64,000 nucleotides of DNA from Acidimicrobiales bacterium (GTDB taxonomy: Bacteria; Actinomycetota; Acidimicrobiia; Acidimicrobiales; DATDAH01): the NCBI GenBank assembly GCA_016794585.1, contig JAEUJM010000005.1, positions 1 to 64,000 on the forward strand, written 5' to 3'. The position numbers were made by a program, and so were the translations under genes. Below, in pieces: positions 1 to 8,141 of the stretch; position 1 is the stretch's first letter, and the number at the start of each line of letters is the position of its first letter. The notes beneath the pieces are model-generated. The model was not told where the DNA came from, ran no database searches, and saw only the letters and a program-made list of their open reading frames with translations.

Positions 1-122
1 CGGTCGAAGCGCTCGGCGCCGGCCTCGACCTCGCGCACGCGCTCGGCCGTGGCCTGGCCCTCGAAGATCTGGGCGGCGAGGCCTTGGACGGCCTGCTGCT
101 CTTCGGAGAAGGAGAAGTCCAT
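1..122 (-). CDS. Acyl-CoA dehydrogenase, N-terminal fragment (ChsE1/FadE28-like)
   Basis: Only the first 40 or so codons are in the window; the gene continues past the left edge. It begins MDFSFSEEQQAV, the usual N-terminal helix of the acyl-CoA dehydrogenase family. Its ATG overlaps the TGA of the MaoC/DUF35 gene, so it is the last visible gene of a five-gene minus-strand operon. In mycobacteria the steroid side-chain dehydrogenase ChsE1-ChsE2 is a heteromer encoded by adjacent genes, and this gene could be the ChsE1-type partner of the gene at 1069-2256. That pairing is inferred from position; the catalytic part is not visible. Confidence 0.8.
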   Translation of the reverse strand, partial: MDFSFSEEQQAVQGLAAQIFEGQATAERVREVEAGAERFD

Positions 123-1072
123 CACGCGCCTCCGGCGGTCACAGGGTGGAACTGGGGAAGGGAGAGGTCGGGGTCGTGGTCGGCCCACTCGAGCTCGACG
201 GCCATGCCGATCTCGATGTCGTCGGGCTCGATGCCCACGATGTCGGCCACGAGGCGGGTGCCCTCCTCGAGGTCGATGAGCCCGATGGCCAGCGGGTAGT
301 CGAAGGCGGGCAGCTGCGGGTGGTGGTTCACCACGTAGCTGTGGACCGTCCCCCGACCGCTGGCCTCGACGGGCTCCCAGCGCAGGGACTGGCACGAGTG
401 GCACATGGGCCCGGGCGGGTGGCGCAGGTCGCCGCAGTCCGAGCACTTCTGGATGAGGAGCCGGTGCTCCTTGGCCCCCTCGAACCAGAACCGGCTGTCC
501 TGGGTGATGACCGGACGGGGCCGCTTCGGCCGCTCGGCCGGTGCCTCCTTGCGGGCCGCAGGGCGGAACTTGAGGATGCGGAACGTCATGGTCCCGACGA
601 GCTCGCCGTCCTGGTCGCGGTACTCCTGGCGGGTGGTGATGAAGTGGCCGACCCCGAGGGCGGTGGTCTTCTCGGGCGAGACCGACTCGATGAAGCTCGT
701 GAGGGTGAGCCGGTCGCCGGGGCGCAGGTAGCGCCCGTACTCCTGATCGCAGTTGGTGGCGACCACCGAGGTGAACCCGGCCTCGTCGAGCAGGGCCATG
801 AGGTCGTCCTGCGCGCTGCCGCCCTCCGCGGGCGTGGGTCGGAAGCCCCGCATGATCCAGGCCTGGAGCATCACCGGCGGGGCGACGATGCCGCCGTGGA
901 CCGAATTCGCGGCGGCGGCTTCGTCGGTGTAGATCGGCAACTGGTCGTCGACCGCCTCGACCCAGTGACGGATCATGGCCTGGTTGACCTCGTCGGGGGC
1001 GGCCACGGGGGCGCCCACCTGCTGGCCGGCGTAGGACTGGAGCTGCTCGAGAAGCTCCTCGCCGCCGCTCAT
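122..1072 (-). CDS. chsH2: MaoC dehydratase/DUF35 fusion, ChsH2-like steroid enoyl-CoA hydratase subunit
   Basis: 316 residues with two domains. Residues about 1-170 form a MaoC-type hot-dog fold. After an Arg/Pro/Lys-rich linker, residues about 190-316 form a DUF35 domain with a rubredoxin-like zinc knuckle (C210, C213, C224, C227) and an OB fold. This is the architecture of ChsH2, which with ChsH1 hydrates the C22 enoyl-CoA of the steroid side chain and whose DUF35 part docks the Ltp2 aldolase. No ChsH1 or Ltp2 gene is visible; they may lie to the left. The gene overlaps the dehydrogenase genes on both sides by a few bases, so it is translationally coupled. Confidence 0.88.
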   Translation of the reverse strand: MSGGEELLEQLQSYAGQQVGAPVAAPDEVNQAMIRHWVEAVDDQLPIYTDEAAAANSVHGGIVAPPVMLQAWIMRGFRPTPAEGGSAQDDLMALLDEAGFTSVVATNCDQEYGRYLRPGDRLTLTSFIESVSPEKTTALGVGHFITTRQEYRDQDGELVGTMTFRILKFRPAARKEAPAERPKRPRPVITQDSRFWFEGAKEHRLLIQKCSDCGDLRHPPGPMCHSCQSLRWEPVEASGRGTVHSYVVNHHPQLPAFDYPLAIGLIDLEEGTRLVADIVGIEPDDIEIGMAVELEWADHDPDLSLPQFHPVTAGGA

Positions 1073-2256
1073 CGTCGCGACTTCCGGGCCATACCGAGGC
1101 CCATCCAGGCCACGATCTCGCGCTGCACCTCGTTCACGCCGCCTCCGAAGGTGTTGATCTGGTCGGCGCGGGCGGCCCGCTCGAGGCGACCTTTCAGGAC
1201 GGCGCCGGCCGAGCCCTGGCGCAGGTAGCCGGCGGCACCGAGGATGCCGAGCAGCAGGTGGTACACCGCGATGTGGGTCTCGGTGCCGAAGACCTTGGCC
1301 GCCGAGGCGTCGGCGGCGTTGAGGTTGCCGGCGGCCACTGCCGAGGCCAGCTTCCAGTTCAGGAGCTTCATGGCCTCGAGCCGGGCCGCCGCCTCGGCGA
1401 GGTCCCGCTGCACCCAGGGCAGATCGATCATCACCTGGTCGGTGCCGTCGCCCGCCGGGGTTGACGCCGCCCACGCCACGGTGTCCTCGAGGATCTGGTG
1501 GGCCTGGCCACCGCGGGCGGCGAGGCCCACACGCTCGTGGTTGAGCTGGGTGGTGATCATCCGCCAGCCGTCGTTCTCCTGGCCGACCAGGTTGGACACG
1601 GGCACGCGAACGTCGTCGTAGTAGGTGGCCGTCGTGCGGTTCCCGCCCACGGTGGTGATGGGCGTGTACTTGAAGCCGGGGGCGTCGGTCGGCACGAGGA
1701 TGAGCGAGATGCCGGCGTGGGGCTTGGCCTCCGGGTCGGTGCGGCAGGCCAGCCACACCCAGTCGGCGTCGTCGGCGCCCGACGTGTACACCTTGTTGCC
1801 GTTGATGACGTACTCGTCGCCGTCGCGGACGGCCCGGGTGCGCAGCGACGCCAGGTCGGTGCCGGACTCGGGCTCGGTGTAGCCGATGGCGAAGATCACC
1901 TCGCCGGCCAGGATCTCGGGGAGGAACTTGTCCTTGTGCTCCTGGCTCCCGAACGACATGAGGGTGGGGCCCACGGTGTTGAGGGTGACGAACGGGATCG
2001 GCGCCCCGGCCCGCTGCACCTCGTCGAAGAAGACGAACTGGTCCTGCTCGGGTCGGCCCTGGCCGCCGTACTCCTTGGGCCAGCCGAGGCCGAGCCAGCC
2101 GTCCTTGCCCATCTGGCGGACGGTGTCGCGGAACACCTGGCCGCCCTCGCCGGGGCCGCCGAGGCCCTCGCGGACCTCCGGCGTCAACAGCTGGGCGAAG
2201 TAGGCGCGCAGCTCGTCGCGCAGCGCTTCCTGTTCTGGGGTGTAGGTGAGGAACAT
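1069..2256 (-). CDS. chsE2: Acyl-CoA dehydrogenase, ChsE2/FadE29-like
   Basis: 395-residue FAD-dependent acyl-CoA dehydrogenase. It opens MFLTYTPEQEALRDELR, carries the flavin/substrate motif YTEPESGTDLASLRTRAV near residue 130, and ends with TFGGGVNEVQREI, all typical of FadE29/ChsE2 and FadE26/ChsE4. Subunits of this class form an alpha2beta2 enzyme with a second dehydrogenase and desaturate steroid side-chain CoA esters. The immediate neighbour is ChsH2-like, which favours the ChsE2 role (oxidation of the last C3 side-chain unit). The end overlaps the ChsH2-like start by four bases. Exact substrate length is inferred. Confidence 0.87.
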   Translation of the reverse strand: MFLTYTPEQEALRDELRAYFAQLLTPEVREGLGGPGEGGQVFRDTVRQMGKDGWLGLGWPKEYGGQGRPEQDQFVFFDEVQRAGAPIPFVTLNTVGPTLMSFGSQEHKDKFLPEILAGEVIFAIGYTEPESGTDLASLRTRAVRDGDEYVINGNKVYTSGADDADWVWLACRTDPEAKPHAGISLILVPTDAPGFKYTPITTVGGNRTTATYYDDVRVPVSNLVGQENDGWRMITTQLNHERVGLAARGGQAHQILEDTVAWAASTPAGDGTDQVMIDLPWVQRDLAEAAARLEAMKLLNWKLASAVAAGNLNAADASAAKVFGTETHIAVYHLLLGILGAAGYLRQGSAGAVLKGRLERAARADQINTFGGGVNEVQREIVAWMGLGMARKSRR

Positions 2257-2295
2257 GCGGTCGCTCCGGGTCGAGGCGTGGTGCTCAGGGTGCCG

Positions 2296-3504
2296 TCAGG
2301 ACTTTGGCAGGTCGCGGAAGGGCAGTGCCTTGTCGAGGCGGGGTTCGGGTGGCAGCCCGAGCACGCGCTCGCCGAGGACGTTGCGCTGGATCTGGTCGGT
2401 GCCCCCGCCGATGCGGGAGGCCCACTGCATGAGGAAGTACTCCTGCCACACGCCCGCCTGCACGGCGTCGGCGCCGGCGAGCATGCCGCCGGCGCCTTCG
2501 AGGGCGAGGACGAGGTCGGCGTTGCGGGCGAGATGCTGGGAGTAGGCTAGCTTCATGATCGAGCTCTCGGCGCCCGGCGGACGCCCCTGGCTCAGCGCCG
2601 TCTGCACCCGGTAGCCGACGTAGCGGAGGATCTGGAAGCGGGTGTACGACGCCATCAGCTCCTGGCGGACCAGCGGGTCGTCGGCCCGGCCGCACTCCCG
2701 GGCCAGCGCCTCGAGGTGGCCGAAGTTCACGCCGCCGCCACCGCCGATGGCGGTGCGCTCGTTGGCCAGCGTGGTGAGGATGGGACCCCAGCCCTTGTCG
2801 ATCTCGCCGAGCAGGTTGGCGACGGGCACGCGGACGTCGGACAGGAACACCTCGTTGAAGTGCGCCGAGCCGTTGATCTGGTGCAGGGGGCGCACGTCGA
2901 TCCCCGGGGTGCGCATGTCCACCAGCAGGTACGTGATGCCCCGGTGCTTGGGCTGGTCGGGGTCGGTCCGCACGAGGAGGATGCCCCAGTCGCTGTGCTG
3001 CGCGCCCGAGGTCCAGACCTTCTGGCCGTTGACCACGAACTCGTCGCCGTCGAGCACGGCCTTCGTCGAGAGGTTGGCCAGGTCGGAGCCGGCGCCGGGC
3101 TCGCTGAACAGCTGGCACCAGATCTCCTCGCCCCGGAGGATGGGGTCGAGGAAGCGCTCCTTCTGGGCGTCGGTGCCGTGGGCGATGAGCGTGGGGCCGA
3201 CCATGCCGGTGGCCACCATGAACACGCCGGCCTCGACCTCGTAGCGGGCCTGCTCCTGGTTGAAGATCGCCGCCTCGATGGCGGTGGCGCCGCGGCCGCC
3301 GTACTCCTTGGGCCAGGTGAGGCCGGCCCAGCCCCCGTCGTAGAGGGTGCGCTGCCAGCGCTTGCAGCGCTCGACGTGGTCCTCGCCCTGACCGAGATAG
3401 CCGCCCATGCTCGAGCCCTCGTGACGGAGCGTGGCGTGATCGTCCAGCCAGGCGCGGGCCTCGGCCCGGAAGGCGGCCTCGGCCGGAGTGTCGTCGAAGT
3501 CCAT
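2296..3504 (-). CDS. Acyl-CoA dehydrogenase, substrate unknown
   Basis: 402 residues, full length for the family. It starts MDFDDTPAEAAFRAEARAWL, has FSEPGAGSDLANL near residue 120 for the FAD/acyl-CoA site and GGGTDQIQRNVLGERVLGLP near the C-terminus. It belongs to the large actinobacterial clade whose N-terminus reads FRAEARAWL. It is the second gene of the operon that begins with the SDR at 4422 and leads into the ChsE2-like gene, so a role in steroid or other cyclic acyl-CoA oxidation is likely but not shown. Seven bases separate it from the SDR. Confidence 0.85.
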   Translation of the reverse strand: MDFDDTPAEAAFRAEARAWLDDHATLRHEGSSMGGYLGQGEDHVERCKRWQRTLYDGGWAGLTWPKEYGGRGATAIEAAIFNQEQARYEVEAGVFMVATGMVGPTLIAHGTDAQKERFLDPILRGEEIWCQLFSEPGAGSDLANLSTKAVLDGDEFVVNGQKVWTSGAQHSDWGILLVRTDPDQPKHRGITYLLVDMRTPGIDVRPLHQINGSAHFNEVFLSDVRVPVANLLGEIDKGWGPILTTLANERTAIGGGGGVNFGHLEALARECGRADDPLVRQELMASYTRFQILRYVGYRVQTALSQGRPPGAESSIMKLAYSQHLARNADLVLALEGAGGMLAGADAVQAGVWQEYFLMQWASRIGGGTDQIQRNVLGERVLGLPPEPRLDKALPFRDLPKS

Positions 3505-3510
3505 GGGTGG

Positions 3511-4422
3511 CTACTGGCTCCCGTACACCGGGCTGGGGGCGGGCGCCTCGTCGAGCAGCTTCGCGACGGCGTCGCCGACCTCGGCCGGCTCCCAGCGGGC
3601 GCCCTTGTCGACCCGGGGGCCCGAGTGCCAGCCGTCGGCCACGCCGATGATGCCGCCCTCCACCTCGAACACCCGGCCGGTGACGTCGCTCGACTCGGCC
3701 GAGCCCAGCCAGACGACGAGAGGGGCCACGTTCTCGGGCGCCATGGCGTCGAAGGCGCCCTCCTCTGGCGCGGCCATGGTGTCGGCGAACACGGCCTCGG
3801 TCATGCGGGTGCGGGCCGCGGGGGCGATGGCGTTGGCGGTGACGCCGTAGCGGCCCATCTCGGCGGCCTGCACGAGGGTGAGGGCGGCGATGCCGGCTTT
3901 GGCCGCGGAGTAGTTGCCCTGGCCCACGCTGCCCAGGAGGCCGGCGCCGGAGCTGGTGTTGACGATGCGCCCGTCGACCGTCTCTCCGGCCTTGGCCTGC
4001 TCGCGCCAGTAGGCCGAGGCGTGCCGGGACGGGCAGAAGTGGCCCTTCAGGTGGACCCGCATGATGGCGTCCCACTCCTCTTCCGAGGTGCTGACCAGCA
4101 TGCGGTCACGGAGGAACCCGGCGTTGTTGACCACCACGTCGAGGCCACCGAAGGTGTCGATGGCGGTGCGGATGAGGCGCTCGGCCCCGTCCCAGTCGGC
4201 CACGTCGTCGCCGTTTGCCACCGCCTCGCCGCCCATGGCGCGGATGGCGTCGACCACCTCGCCGGCGGGCCCGTCCGAGCTCCCGCTGCCGTCGATGTTG
4301 GCCCCGATGTCGTTGACCACGACCTTGGCGCCCTGGCGGGCGAACTCGAGGGCATGGCCTCGCCCGATGCCGCGTCCGGCACCGGTGATGACCACGATCC
4401 GTCCGTCACAGAGACCGCTCAC
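3511..4422 (-). CDS. SDR dehydrogenase, 17beta-HSD/MFE-2-type hydroxyacyl-CoA dehydrogenase
   Basis: 303 residues. The N-terminus has the cofactor motif TGAGRGIGRGHALEF, followed by VVVNDIG, the signature of the 17beta-hydroxysteroid dehydrogenase 4/Hsd4A-like branch that acts on hydroxyacyl-CoAs or hydroxysteroids. The catalytic residues are visible as NTSSGAG and YSAAK. The GTG at 4422 is preferred over the ATG at 4440: it gives the standard SDR N-terminus, and the ATG would lie inside the operator at 4431-4444. First gene of the operon running to the left edge. The frame stays open far upstream, but that part reads as low-complexity antisense of the SGNH gene. Confidence 0.87.
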   Translation of the reverse strand: MSGLCDGRIVVITGAGRGIGRGHALEFARQGAKVVVNDIGANIDGSGSSDGPAGEVVDAIRAMGGEAVANGDDVADWDGAERLIRTAIDTFGGLDVVVNNAGFLRDRMLVSTSEEEWDAIMRVHLKGHFCPSRHASAYWREQAKAGETVDGRIVNTSSGAGLLGSVGQGNYSAAKAGIAALTLVQAAEMGRYGVTANAIAPAARTRMTEAVFADTMAAPEEGAFDAMAPENVAPLVVWLGSAESSDVTGRVFEVEGGIIGVADGWHSGPRVDKGARWEPAEVGDAVAKLLDEAPAPSPVYGSQ

Positions 4423-4430
4423 GCGCAAAG

Positions 4431-4444
4431 TAGAACACATTCTA
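4431..4444. promoter_or_regulatory. KstR-type operator (7 of 8 fixed bases)
   Basis: TAGAACACATTCTA matches the published KstR box TNNAACNNGTTNNA at all fixed positions except the G of GTT. It is a clean dyad TAGAA-N4-TTCTA. It begins exactly nine bases upstream of the SDR start at 4422 and also sits in front of the rightward SGNH gene at 4505. Confidence 0.7.
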
Positions 4445-4504
4445 TTTTTCCGCGGCAAACGCTGCTTCGAAATCCTGGGCGGCCGCGTCCTATCGTGGCT
4501 CCCC

Positions 4505-5317
4505 ATGCGGCGACCGCCCCTCCTCCTCGTCGCGGCGATCGTGCTCGTGGCCTCATCGGCGACCACGACCGCGGCGGCGCAGGTGGCGCCGACCGTCACG
4601 TCGACGGCGCCGACGACCACGTCCGTACCGTCCGCGACGCCGAGCACCGCCGCTCCTTCCCCGGCGACCAGCACCCCCTCGACCGCAATCCCGACGACCA
4701 CCGCCCCGCCGCCGGCCGCTCCGCCGGTGACCGCCGCGGCGGGCACCACCGAGGCCACGAGCACGGCTCCGAAGGTCCGAGGAGTGGGTGACTCCGTGTT
4801 CCGAAGTGCCGAGTCCAAGGTGACGACCCGGCTGCGACCCGAGTACCGGCCCCGCTTCCGAAGCGTCCTCGGCGCCACCATCGCGGAGATGACGCCCACC
4901 GCACGGGAGATGGCCGGCAACGGGCCCGCGGCGATGGTCCTCGGACTGGGCAACCCGGACATCGCCGAGATGGACGCCGGCCTCAACCCCTATCCCGCCG
5001 CCACCCGGATCCTGGGTGCCACCTTCCACGTGCCCTGCGTGGTCTGGGTGAACGTGAAGGAGCGCGGGGTCAACGCCTTCTACCACCAGCAGTGGGCCCA
5101 GGTCGCCGGGGCCTTCAACGACTGGCTGGTCAACGCCTCGCTCGACGGCCCCGGTCAGGACCTCTACTTCCCCAACCTGCACGTCCTCGACTGGAACCGC
5201 GCCACGGTCGGCCACCCGGGCTGGTTCCTGGCCGACGGCCTCCACCTCAACGAGACCGGCCAGGCCAACTACGCCCGGAAGATCGACCGGTTCCTCAACC
5301 GCGTCTGCCCGCCCTGA
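4505..5317 (+). CDS. Secreted SGNH/GDSL-type hydrolase
   Basis: 270 residues. MRRPPLLLVAAIVLVASSA at the N-terminus is a signal peptide ending near TAAAQ. Residues about 30-95 are a Thr/Pro/Ala/Ser-rich linker suggesting cell-surface exposure. The SGNH core follows: GVGDSVF (nucleophile Ser), GLGNPD in the Asn-block position and DGLHLNETG with the Asp-x-x-His pair close to the C-terminus. The family removes or transfers acyl groups on glycans or lipids; the substrate cannot be read from the sequence. The gene is transcribed away from the KstR-type box at 4431 and may or may not be controlled by it. Confidence 0.8.
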   Translation: MRRPPLLLVAAIVLVASSATTTAAAQVAPTVTSTAPTTTSVPSATPSTAAPSPATSTPSTAIPTTTAPPPAAPPVTAAAGTTEATSTAPKVRGVGDSVFRSAESKVTTRLRPEYRPRFRSVLGATIAEMTPTAREMAGNGPAAMVLGLGNPDIAEMDAGLNPYPAATRILGATFHVPCVVWVNVKERGVNAFYHQQWAQVAGAFNDWLVNASLDGPGQDLYFPNLHVLDWNRATVGHPGWFLADGLHLNETGQANYARKIDRFLNRVCPP

Positions 5318-5344
5318 CGGCGGGCGCGATGCCCGGGATCAGGG
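5312..5344. terminator. Bidirectional terminator-like inverted repeat containing both stop codons
   Basis: CCCTGA (5312-5317) pairs with TCAGGG (5339-5344). Each arm holds the stop codon of one of the two convergent genes. Inside lies a second hairpin, CGGGC/GCCCG around GCGAT (5321-5335). No T-tract follows, as is common in GC-rich actinomycetes. Confidence 0.5.
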
Positions 5345-5917
5345 GGTGTCGCGCAGGAGCAGGCGAGCCGCCTGCTCGAGGTCGTCGCCGACCTGGCCCA
5401 CGGTCAGCCAGCCGTTCACCCATCCGAGGTTGGTGGAGTTCCAGACGTGGGCGAGGACGCGCACGATGCCGTCGCGCTCCGCGTCGGGCAGGTCGGCGAT
5501 GGGCGCGGCCAGCACCCGCATGATGGTGGTGGTCATCTCGCGCTGGCACTCGACCACGGCGGGGTCGCTGGCGGTGACCGCGTTGACGACTGCGGCCGCC
5601 AGCTTCGGCTGCTGCTCCATGCCGCTGGTGACCCCGCGGATCACGGCCACGACCCGGTCCGCGGCGCTGCCCTCGGCCGGCGGCTGGTCGGTGACGCGGG
5701 CCTCGAGCTCCTTCGACCAGTCGACCATGCTCGCGGCGAGCAGGTGGTCCTTGGACGAGAAGTAGCGGTAGATGGTGCCGAGGGCCACGCCGGCGGTGGT
5801 CGCCACGTCGCGCATCTGGACCGCGTCGTAGCCGCCGTCGGCACCCAGTTCCATCGCCGCCGCGATCACGCGCTCGCGGCGCGCGGCCTGGCTGACCGTC
5901 AACGCCTCGGTGTCCAC
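5339..5917 (-). CDS. kstR: TetR-family repressor, KstR-like
   Basis: 192 residues. The helix-turn-helix region GGYDAVQMRDVATTAGVALG followed by TIYRYFSSKDHLL is nearly the same as in mycobacterial KstR, the repressor of cholesterol catabolic genes that is released by steroid-CoA ligands. The C-terminal ligand domain has the HVWNSTNLGWVNGWL segment in the place of the KstR ILAWLTRRA region. The start is GTG 5917; a TTG six bases upstream is also possible, but 5917 puts a KstR-type box at the same distance as in two other operons. The box in its own promoter implies autoregulation. It probably controls the six KstR-type boxes of this window. Confidence 0.85.
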   Translation of the reverse strand: MDTEALTVSQAARRERVIAAAMELGADGGYDAVQMRDVATTAGVALGTIYRYFSSKDHLLAASMVDWSKELEARVTDQPPAEGSAADRVVAVIRGVTSGMEQQPKLAAAVVNAVTASDPAVVECQREMTTTIMRVLAAPIADLPDAERDGIVRVLAHVWNSTNLGWVNGWLTVGQVGDDLEQAARLLLRDTP

Positions 5918-5925
5918 CGCCAAAA

Positions 5926-5939
5926 CAGAACACGTTCTC
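5926..5939. promoter_or_regulatory. KstR-type operator in the kstR promoter
   Basis: CAGAACACGTTCTC keeps the core AAC-N2-GTT and a perfect AGAAC/GTTCT dyad but lacks the outer T and A of the KstR box (6 of 8 fixed bases). It begins nine bases upstream of the GTG of the kstR-like gene, fitting autorepression, and lies about 38 bases before arsC on the other strand. Confidence 0.62.
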
Positions 5940-5976
5940 GTCTCAGGCCGTCAATTGGAGCCACTACGGTCGGCCC

Positions 5977-6336
5977 ATGGCCAGCGACGACGTCGTCATC
6001 TACCACAACCCCTCCTGCAGCAAGTCCCGGTCCGCGCTGGAGATCCTCCAGGAGCGGGGCGCCGAGCCCACGGTGGTGAACTACAAGGCCCATCCCCTCG
6101 ACCGGGCCACCATCGAGCGCATCGTCGAGCTCGTCCCCGACGAGCCCGCGGCCCTCGTCCGGCGGGATCAGAACTTCAAGGAGCTGGGCCTCGACATCGG
6201 CGACTACCAGAGCGCCGACGCGGTGGTCGACCTCCTCAGCGAGCACGGGATCCTCATGGAGCGCCCCGTCATCGTGCGGGGGGACCGGGCCGTGATCGGT
6301 CGCCCGCCCGAGAACGTCCTCGAGCTGCTCGACTGA
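5977..6336 (+). CDS. arsC: ArsC-family (glutaredoxin-type) arsenate reductase
   Basis: 119 residues, normal for the family. The thioredoxin-fold N-terminus carries IYHNPSCSKSR with the catalytic cysteine at residue 14; the arginines in ERPVIVRGDRAVIGRP near residue 95-107 correspond to the oxyanion-binding arginines. The family reduces arsenate to arsenite with glutathione or mycothiol-type thiols. No arsenite pump or ArsR regulator is adjacent, so a physiological role other than arsenic resistance is possible. The promoter region is shared with the kstR-like gene. Confidence 0.88.
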   Translation: MASDDVVIYHNPSCSKSRSALEILQERGAEPTVVNYKAHPLDRATIERIVELVPDEPAALVRRDQNFKELGLDIGDYQSADAVVDLLSEHGILMERPVIVRGDRAVIGRPPENVLELLD

Positions 6337-6350
6337 ACGGCGGCGCCACC

Positions 6351-7280
6351 GTGCCTGTCGATCCTCAGCTCCAGCCGCTGCTCGACCTGCTCGCCAACAG
6401 CGGCGCTCCTTCCATCACCTCCCTCGAGCCCGTGCAGGCCCGGGCGCTGATGGCCGCGATGCGGGCGAACGCCCGCGACGTCGAGGTCCACTCGGTCGCC
6501 GACCACGTCGCACCCGGCCCCGCCGGCGACGTGCCGGTGCGGCTCTACTCCCCCGCCGGCGAGGGGCCCTTCCCACTGCTCGTGTGGATCCACGGCGGTG
6601 GGTGGGTGCTCGGCAGCGTCGACGAGTCCGACCCGGTCGCCCGCGCCCTGTCCGTGGCCGGTGACTGCGCGGTGGCCTCCATCGAGTACCGCCTCGCCCC
6701 CGAGCACCCCTTCCCGGCCGCCCTCGACGACTGCTGGGCGGCCCTGCGCTGGTGCGTCGACCACGCCGCCGAACTGGGGATCGACCCCACCCGGGTGGCC
6801 ATCGGCGGCGACAGCGCCGGCGGCAACCTCGCCACGGTGTGCGCCACGTTGGCACGCGACGCCGGCGGGCCCCCGCTGTGCTTCCAGCTCCTCGTCTACC
6901 CGGTCGTCGACTTCGACGCCACCACCCGCTCGATGGTCGACAACGCCGAGGGCTACCTGCTCTCTCGCGAGGTCATGCAGTGGTTCTACGACCACTACAC
7001 CCACCCCGACCAACGCAGCGACCCTCGGGCTGCGCCCCTGCGGGCCGACGACCTGAGCGGCCTCCCGCCGGCGCTCGTCATCACCGCCGAGTTCGACCCG
7101 CTACGCGACGAGGGCGAGGCGTACGGGCGGCGCCTCGCCGATGCCGGCGTCCCCACCACCGTCTCCCGCTACGACGGCATGATCCACGCCTTCTTCTCGA
7201 TGACGGCCTTCGTCGACCGGGCCCTCGAGGCCGAGGCCGAGGCCGGCGCCGCCCTACGCCGCGCCTTCGGCACCGCCTGA
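6351..7280 (+). CDS. Alpha/beta hydrolase, hormone-sensitive-lipase (Lip) family esterase
   Basis: 309 residues starting with GTG 6351, 15 bases after arsC. The oxyanion motif HGGGW is at 81-85, the nucleophile elbow GDSAGG has Ser155, and Asp249 (AEFDPLRDE) and His279 (GMIHAF) complete the triad. This is the Lip/HSL branch common in actinomycetes, acting on short to medium acyl esters. Proximity to kstR suggests a possible link to sterol ester metabolism, but only by position. Confidence 0.88.
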   Translation: MPVDPQLQPLLDLLANSGAPSITSLEPVQARALMAAMRANARDVEVHSVADHVAPGPAGDVPVRLYSPAGEGPFPLLVWIHGGGWVLGSVDESDPVARALSVAGDCAVASIEYRLAPEHPFPAALDDCWAALRWCVDHAAELGIDPTRVAIGGDSAGGNLATVCATLARDAGGPPLCFQLLVYPVVDFDATTRSMVDNAEGYLLSREVMQWFYDHYTHPDQRSDPRAAPLRADDLSGLPPALVITAEFDPLRDEGEAYGRRLADAGVPTTVSRYDGMIHAFFSMTAFVDRALEAEAEAGAALRRAFGTA

Positions 7281-7294
7281 CCAGGGACGGTCAG
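7277..7294. terminator. Bidirectional terminator-like inverted repeat containing both stop codons
   Basis: CTGACC (7277-7282) and GGTCAG (7289-7294) are perfect arms around a six-base loop. The left arm includes the TGA of the esterase and the right arm the TGA (as TCA) of the convergent LLM gene, so the two genes end only ten bases apart. Confidence 0.45.
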
Positions 7295-8130
7295 ACCAGG
7301 TCGAGGGTGGCGCGGATCTGGTCCAGCACCGGGAGCGCCTCGTCGGCGGGCACCGGCGGCACCCGGAAGACGATCTCGGTGACACCGAGGCCGCGGTAGT
7401 ACTCGATCTTGCCCGGGTCGGGCAGCGAGCCGAAGGGCACGATGGAGAGCTCGGCCGGGTCGCGGCCGGCGTCCTCCATGGCCCGGTGCAGGGCGGGCAG
7501 CGCCTCGCGCAGGCCGGCGCCGCCGATGGGGATCCAGCCGTCGGCGTAGTCGGCGATGGCCTCGAACAGCTTGGGACCGCCCCCGCCGCCGATGAGCAGC
7601 GGCGGGTGCGGCTTCTGCACCGGCTTCGGCCACGACCAGCTCGGCTCGAAGCGCACGTGCTCGCCCGAGAACCCGGCCTCGTCCTGCGTCCACAGCGCCT
7701 TCATGGCGAGCACCTTCTCGCGCACGACCGCCCGGCGCTCCTTGAAGGGCACCCCGTGGTCGGCCATCTCCTCGACGTTCCAGCCGAAGCCGATGCCGAG
7801 GTCGAGGCGCCCACCGGACACGAGGTCGAGCGAGGCGACCTCCTTTGCCATCACGATGGGATCGCGCTGGGCCACGAGGGCGATGCCCGTGCCGACGCGC
7901 AGGCGCTCGGTGGCGCCGACCACCGCGGCCATGGCCACGAAGGGGTCGAGCGAGCGCTTGTACTCCTCGGCCAGCGGCTCACCCGCCGGCGCCGGCGTGC
8001 GCCGGCTGGTGGGGATGTGGGTGTGCTCGGGGAACCAGAGCGAGTCGAGGCCGCGGGCCTCGGCCTCGCGTCCCAGTTGCACCGGCCCGATGGACAGGTC
8101 GGTGGGGAACATGGTGATCCCGAAGCGCAT
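7291..8130 (-). CDS. LLM-class F420-dependent oxidoreductase
   Basis: 279 residues of the bacterial-luciferase-like TIM barrel. Typical stretches are EARGLDSLWFPEHTHIP at the N-terminus and SGGRLDLGIGFGWN near residue 105. Proteins with this N-terminus are usually F420-dependent in actinomycetes. It lies 11 bases downstream of the ChsE5-like gene and so is probably the third gene of the operon controlled by the KstR-type box at 10532. That context suggests oxidation or reduction of a steroid intermediate; the reaction is unknown. Confidence 0.85.
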   Translation of the reverse strand: MRFGITMFPTDLSIGPVQLGREAEARGLDSLWFPEHTHIPTSRRTPAPAGEPLAEEYKRSLDPFVAMAAVVGATERLRVGTGIALVAQRDPIVMAKEVASLDLVSGGRLDLGIGFGWNVEEMADHGVPFKERRAVVREKVLAMKALWTQDEAGFSGEHVRFEPSWSWPKPVQKPHPPLLIGGGGGPKLFEAIADYADGWIPIGGAGLREALPALHRAMEDAGRDPAELSIVPFGSLPDPGKIEYYRGLGVTEIVFRVPPVPADEALPVLDQIRATLDLV

Positions 8131-8141
8131 CGCAGTGTGGG

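Noticed and set aside
2716-4791. A 691-codon rightward open frame
   Set aside because: It is antisense to two convincing genes, is Gly/Ala/Val/Asp-rich without domains, and is a third-position GC artefact.
3511-4986. 491-codon version of the SDR gene
   Set aside because: The extra 188 codons are antisense to the SGNH gene and would run through the operator at 4431.
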